64,000 nt of DNA, taken from assembly GCF_963678635.1 (NCBI RefSeq), contig NC_087070.1:41855831-41919830 (forward strand), read 5' to 3'. Both the position numbers and the translations under genes were made by a program. The DNA comes from Symsagittifera roscoffensis. Its lineage: Eukaryota > Xenacoelomorpha > Acoela > Convolutidae. Positions 1-64,000 of this stretch are shown here, piece after piece; within the stretch, counting starts at the first letter, position 1; each line of letters starts with the position of its first letter. The notes below the pieces were generated by a model. The model was not told where the DNA came from. It worked only from the letters and a program-made list of their open reading frames with translations, and ran no database searches.

Positions 1-62472
<62,472 letters not shown>

Positions 62473-63268
62473 GTAGGAAAAGAAAAGGACTGTAGGAAAG
62501 AATTATCTCTCCACTCAGTAGTTTGCAAAGGTGCAAAAAAGGAATGGTTCCGATTACATGAAGTCATAATTCTGAAGAAATTTCATGTCTGTGATTTGAA
62601 AGGGATCTATCTAAGACAAAATAAATCAATGAATCAGGGCTCTTAGTCCAACCACCGATGCCACGAAATGGCTCGAAGCTACCATAAAATAGGGTAGTTT
62701 TCACTTTTCTCGCTGATTTTGACCACATCTAAGAATGCATGCACCCAGTCAAGTTCGGTTTCACATGAAAGACTTTTCAGTCGTTATTCGCATTCAAAAA
62801 ATGAAAGAAGAAACTTTCTGTGTCGTCAAAAATTGCTCTGAAATTTACCATTTTTCAGACTAAATTACACAAATTTAATGCGAAAGTGAATCATCAATCT
62901 AATTCTACTACATTTTTTATTAGGCGTTTTTAGGCACTTTTTGGAAAATTTGATCAAAAAATCAAATTTGATCAAAAAAACATTATCCACGAAAAAACTT
63001 ACTTTTTCGTTTCTGGTTTGAGTTTTCGGATTCTCAGAGCAACTGAATCGACCTTTACGAATCACAAAATTAGATATTGAATGCTGCTTAGTTCTTTGGT
63101 TAGTTATGCTACTATTTTTACTTTAGTTTGATTATTTTTGGCAGATTGATACATTATTCAAATGGCCTTCTTCTGAAAAATGACGACAGAAGTTTGAGCA
63201 AAAACTGAAAAATATACATTTTTTGAAATAGTATTGTTTCGCGATTTCTTCCTAAATGTTTTCTGTTT

Positions 63269-63795
63269 TTGTTCCGACTTTCGATACGAAAGTGACGGAA
63301 TATTTGTGCTCGGGGTGGGTTTTTTTTTTCTTCAGACAAATTTCGACTTTTTAACTAGCCATTTTTGACGGAATTTTTTTATATCATTCAAAAAGTATTG
63401 TTGTTCTGAGCTCAAATTTGAAAAGATATTTCACCTGTGATTATTTTTCGTAAAGTTATGAGGGTTTAAAGATTGCCATTTTGACCAATTTGGGACAATT
63501 AACGCGCAGTATTATTCGCGCTATTAACGCGTAAGCGAGATTTAATCCGTCTTATAAATCGTTCCAAAATGGTTGAACGAAGCTTATTTGCCATAATTGA
63601 TTGGTTACAAGGAGCTAAATCTATCTTTTTGTACTTTAAATGGCGTGTGGGGGGATGATTTTCATAAAAAATTTCAAATTAAAAAAAAATATCAAATTTT
63701 ATTACATTTAAGTTTTTAATTTTATTACTGCTCCATAAAACCTTAAAAGGCAGTCGGAACATTCAGGGCTTCGCCCTGATACGAGCAGTCTTGTT
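63269..63795 (+). mobile_element. ~540-bp hairpin-ended element, complete copy
   Basis: TTGTTCCGACTTTCGATACG to GATACGAGCAGTCTTGTT in intron 38, with both hairpins intact. The central TTAACGCG pair is present. Confidence 0.9.
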
Positions 63796-64000
63796 TGGCT
63801 TTCGGTAACAATCGGGTTTTCTATAACTGCTTAATTTCGAAAGTAACTGGGCAATAGGCGGCGCATCTATTGCAAATTCGATAGCTTCATATGACTATTT
63901 TGCTTACTGAAAACGATATGGAGACTTATTTATGCTCGGGAATATTTGTGCTTCGGAGATGGGGCGTAAAAATTGCCAATTTCACTAATCTGTGATTATT

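Overview
The window is one stretch of a large, intron-rich animal nuclear gene read on the + strand. Thirty-eight exon positions between 1 and 62472 join in phase into about 2,450 codons. They encode most of an axonemal dynein heavy chain of the single-headed inner-arm group (DNAH7/DNAH3/DNAH12; the residues I recognise fit DNAH7 best). The gene runs off both ends: position 1 is already inside the N-terminal tail, and the last exon (62301-62472) is the first half of the stalk coiled coil. Canonical GT-AG splicing, AT-rich introns of 0.15-8.8 kb and many transposable elements point to a metazoan with motile cilia or flagella, probably an invertebrate. I cannot name the species.

Protein layout: tail (exons 1-8, 1-18074), linker region (exons 9-17, 20588-29300), AAA1 (exons 18-20; Walker A at 29580-29603), AAA2 (exons 20-24; Walker A-like GEPFGGKT at 32291-32314), AAA3 (exons 26-31; GPTGTGKS at 39125-39148), AAA4 (exons 33-37; GVGGSGRQS at 57521-57547) and stalk CC1 (exon 38). 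No second host gene was found.

The most interesting point is exon 29. It is present twice in tandem (44008-44137 and 44871-44997) as two diverged, phase-matched versions of the same AAA3 segment. Using both, or neither, breaks the reading frame, so they behave as mutually exclusive exons. They are followed by ACTAAC-type motifs, densely clustered after the second copy. A 15-bp-stem hairpin over a decoy 3' splice site precedes the second copy. A 9-nt in-frame microexon candidate lies in intron 7. Exon 10 carries an apparent one-base frameshift.

Introns hold most of the remaining sequence. They contain a 3.1-kb satellite of about 46-bp monomers (intron 3) and at least ten copies of a ~540-bp non-autonomous element with a hairpin at each end. 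They also contain two palindromic Tc1/mariner-type foldback elements (intron 16) and a decayed third (intron 14), a 176-bp hAT-type MITE with an 8-bp target duplication (intron 5), and tRNA-derived SINE heads. A nearly intact 3.8-kb non-LTR retrotransposon lies antisense in intron 30, with a 13-bp target duplication. Other tandem arrays lie in introns 8, 13, 26 and 34.
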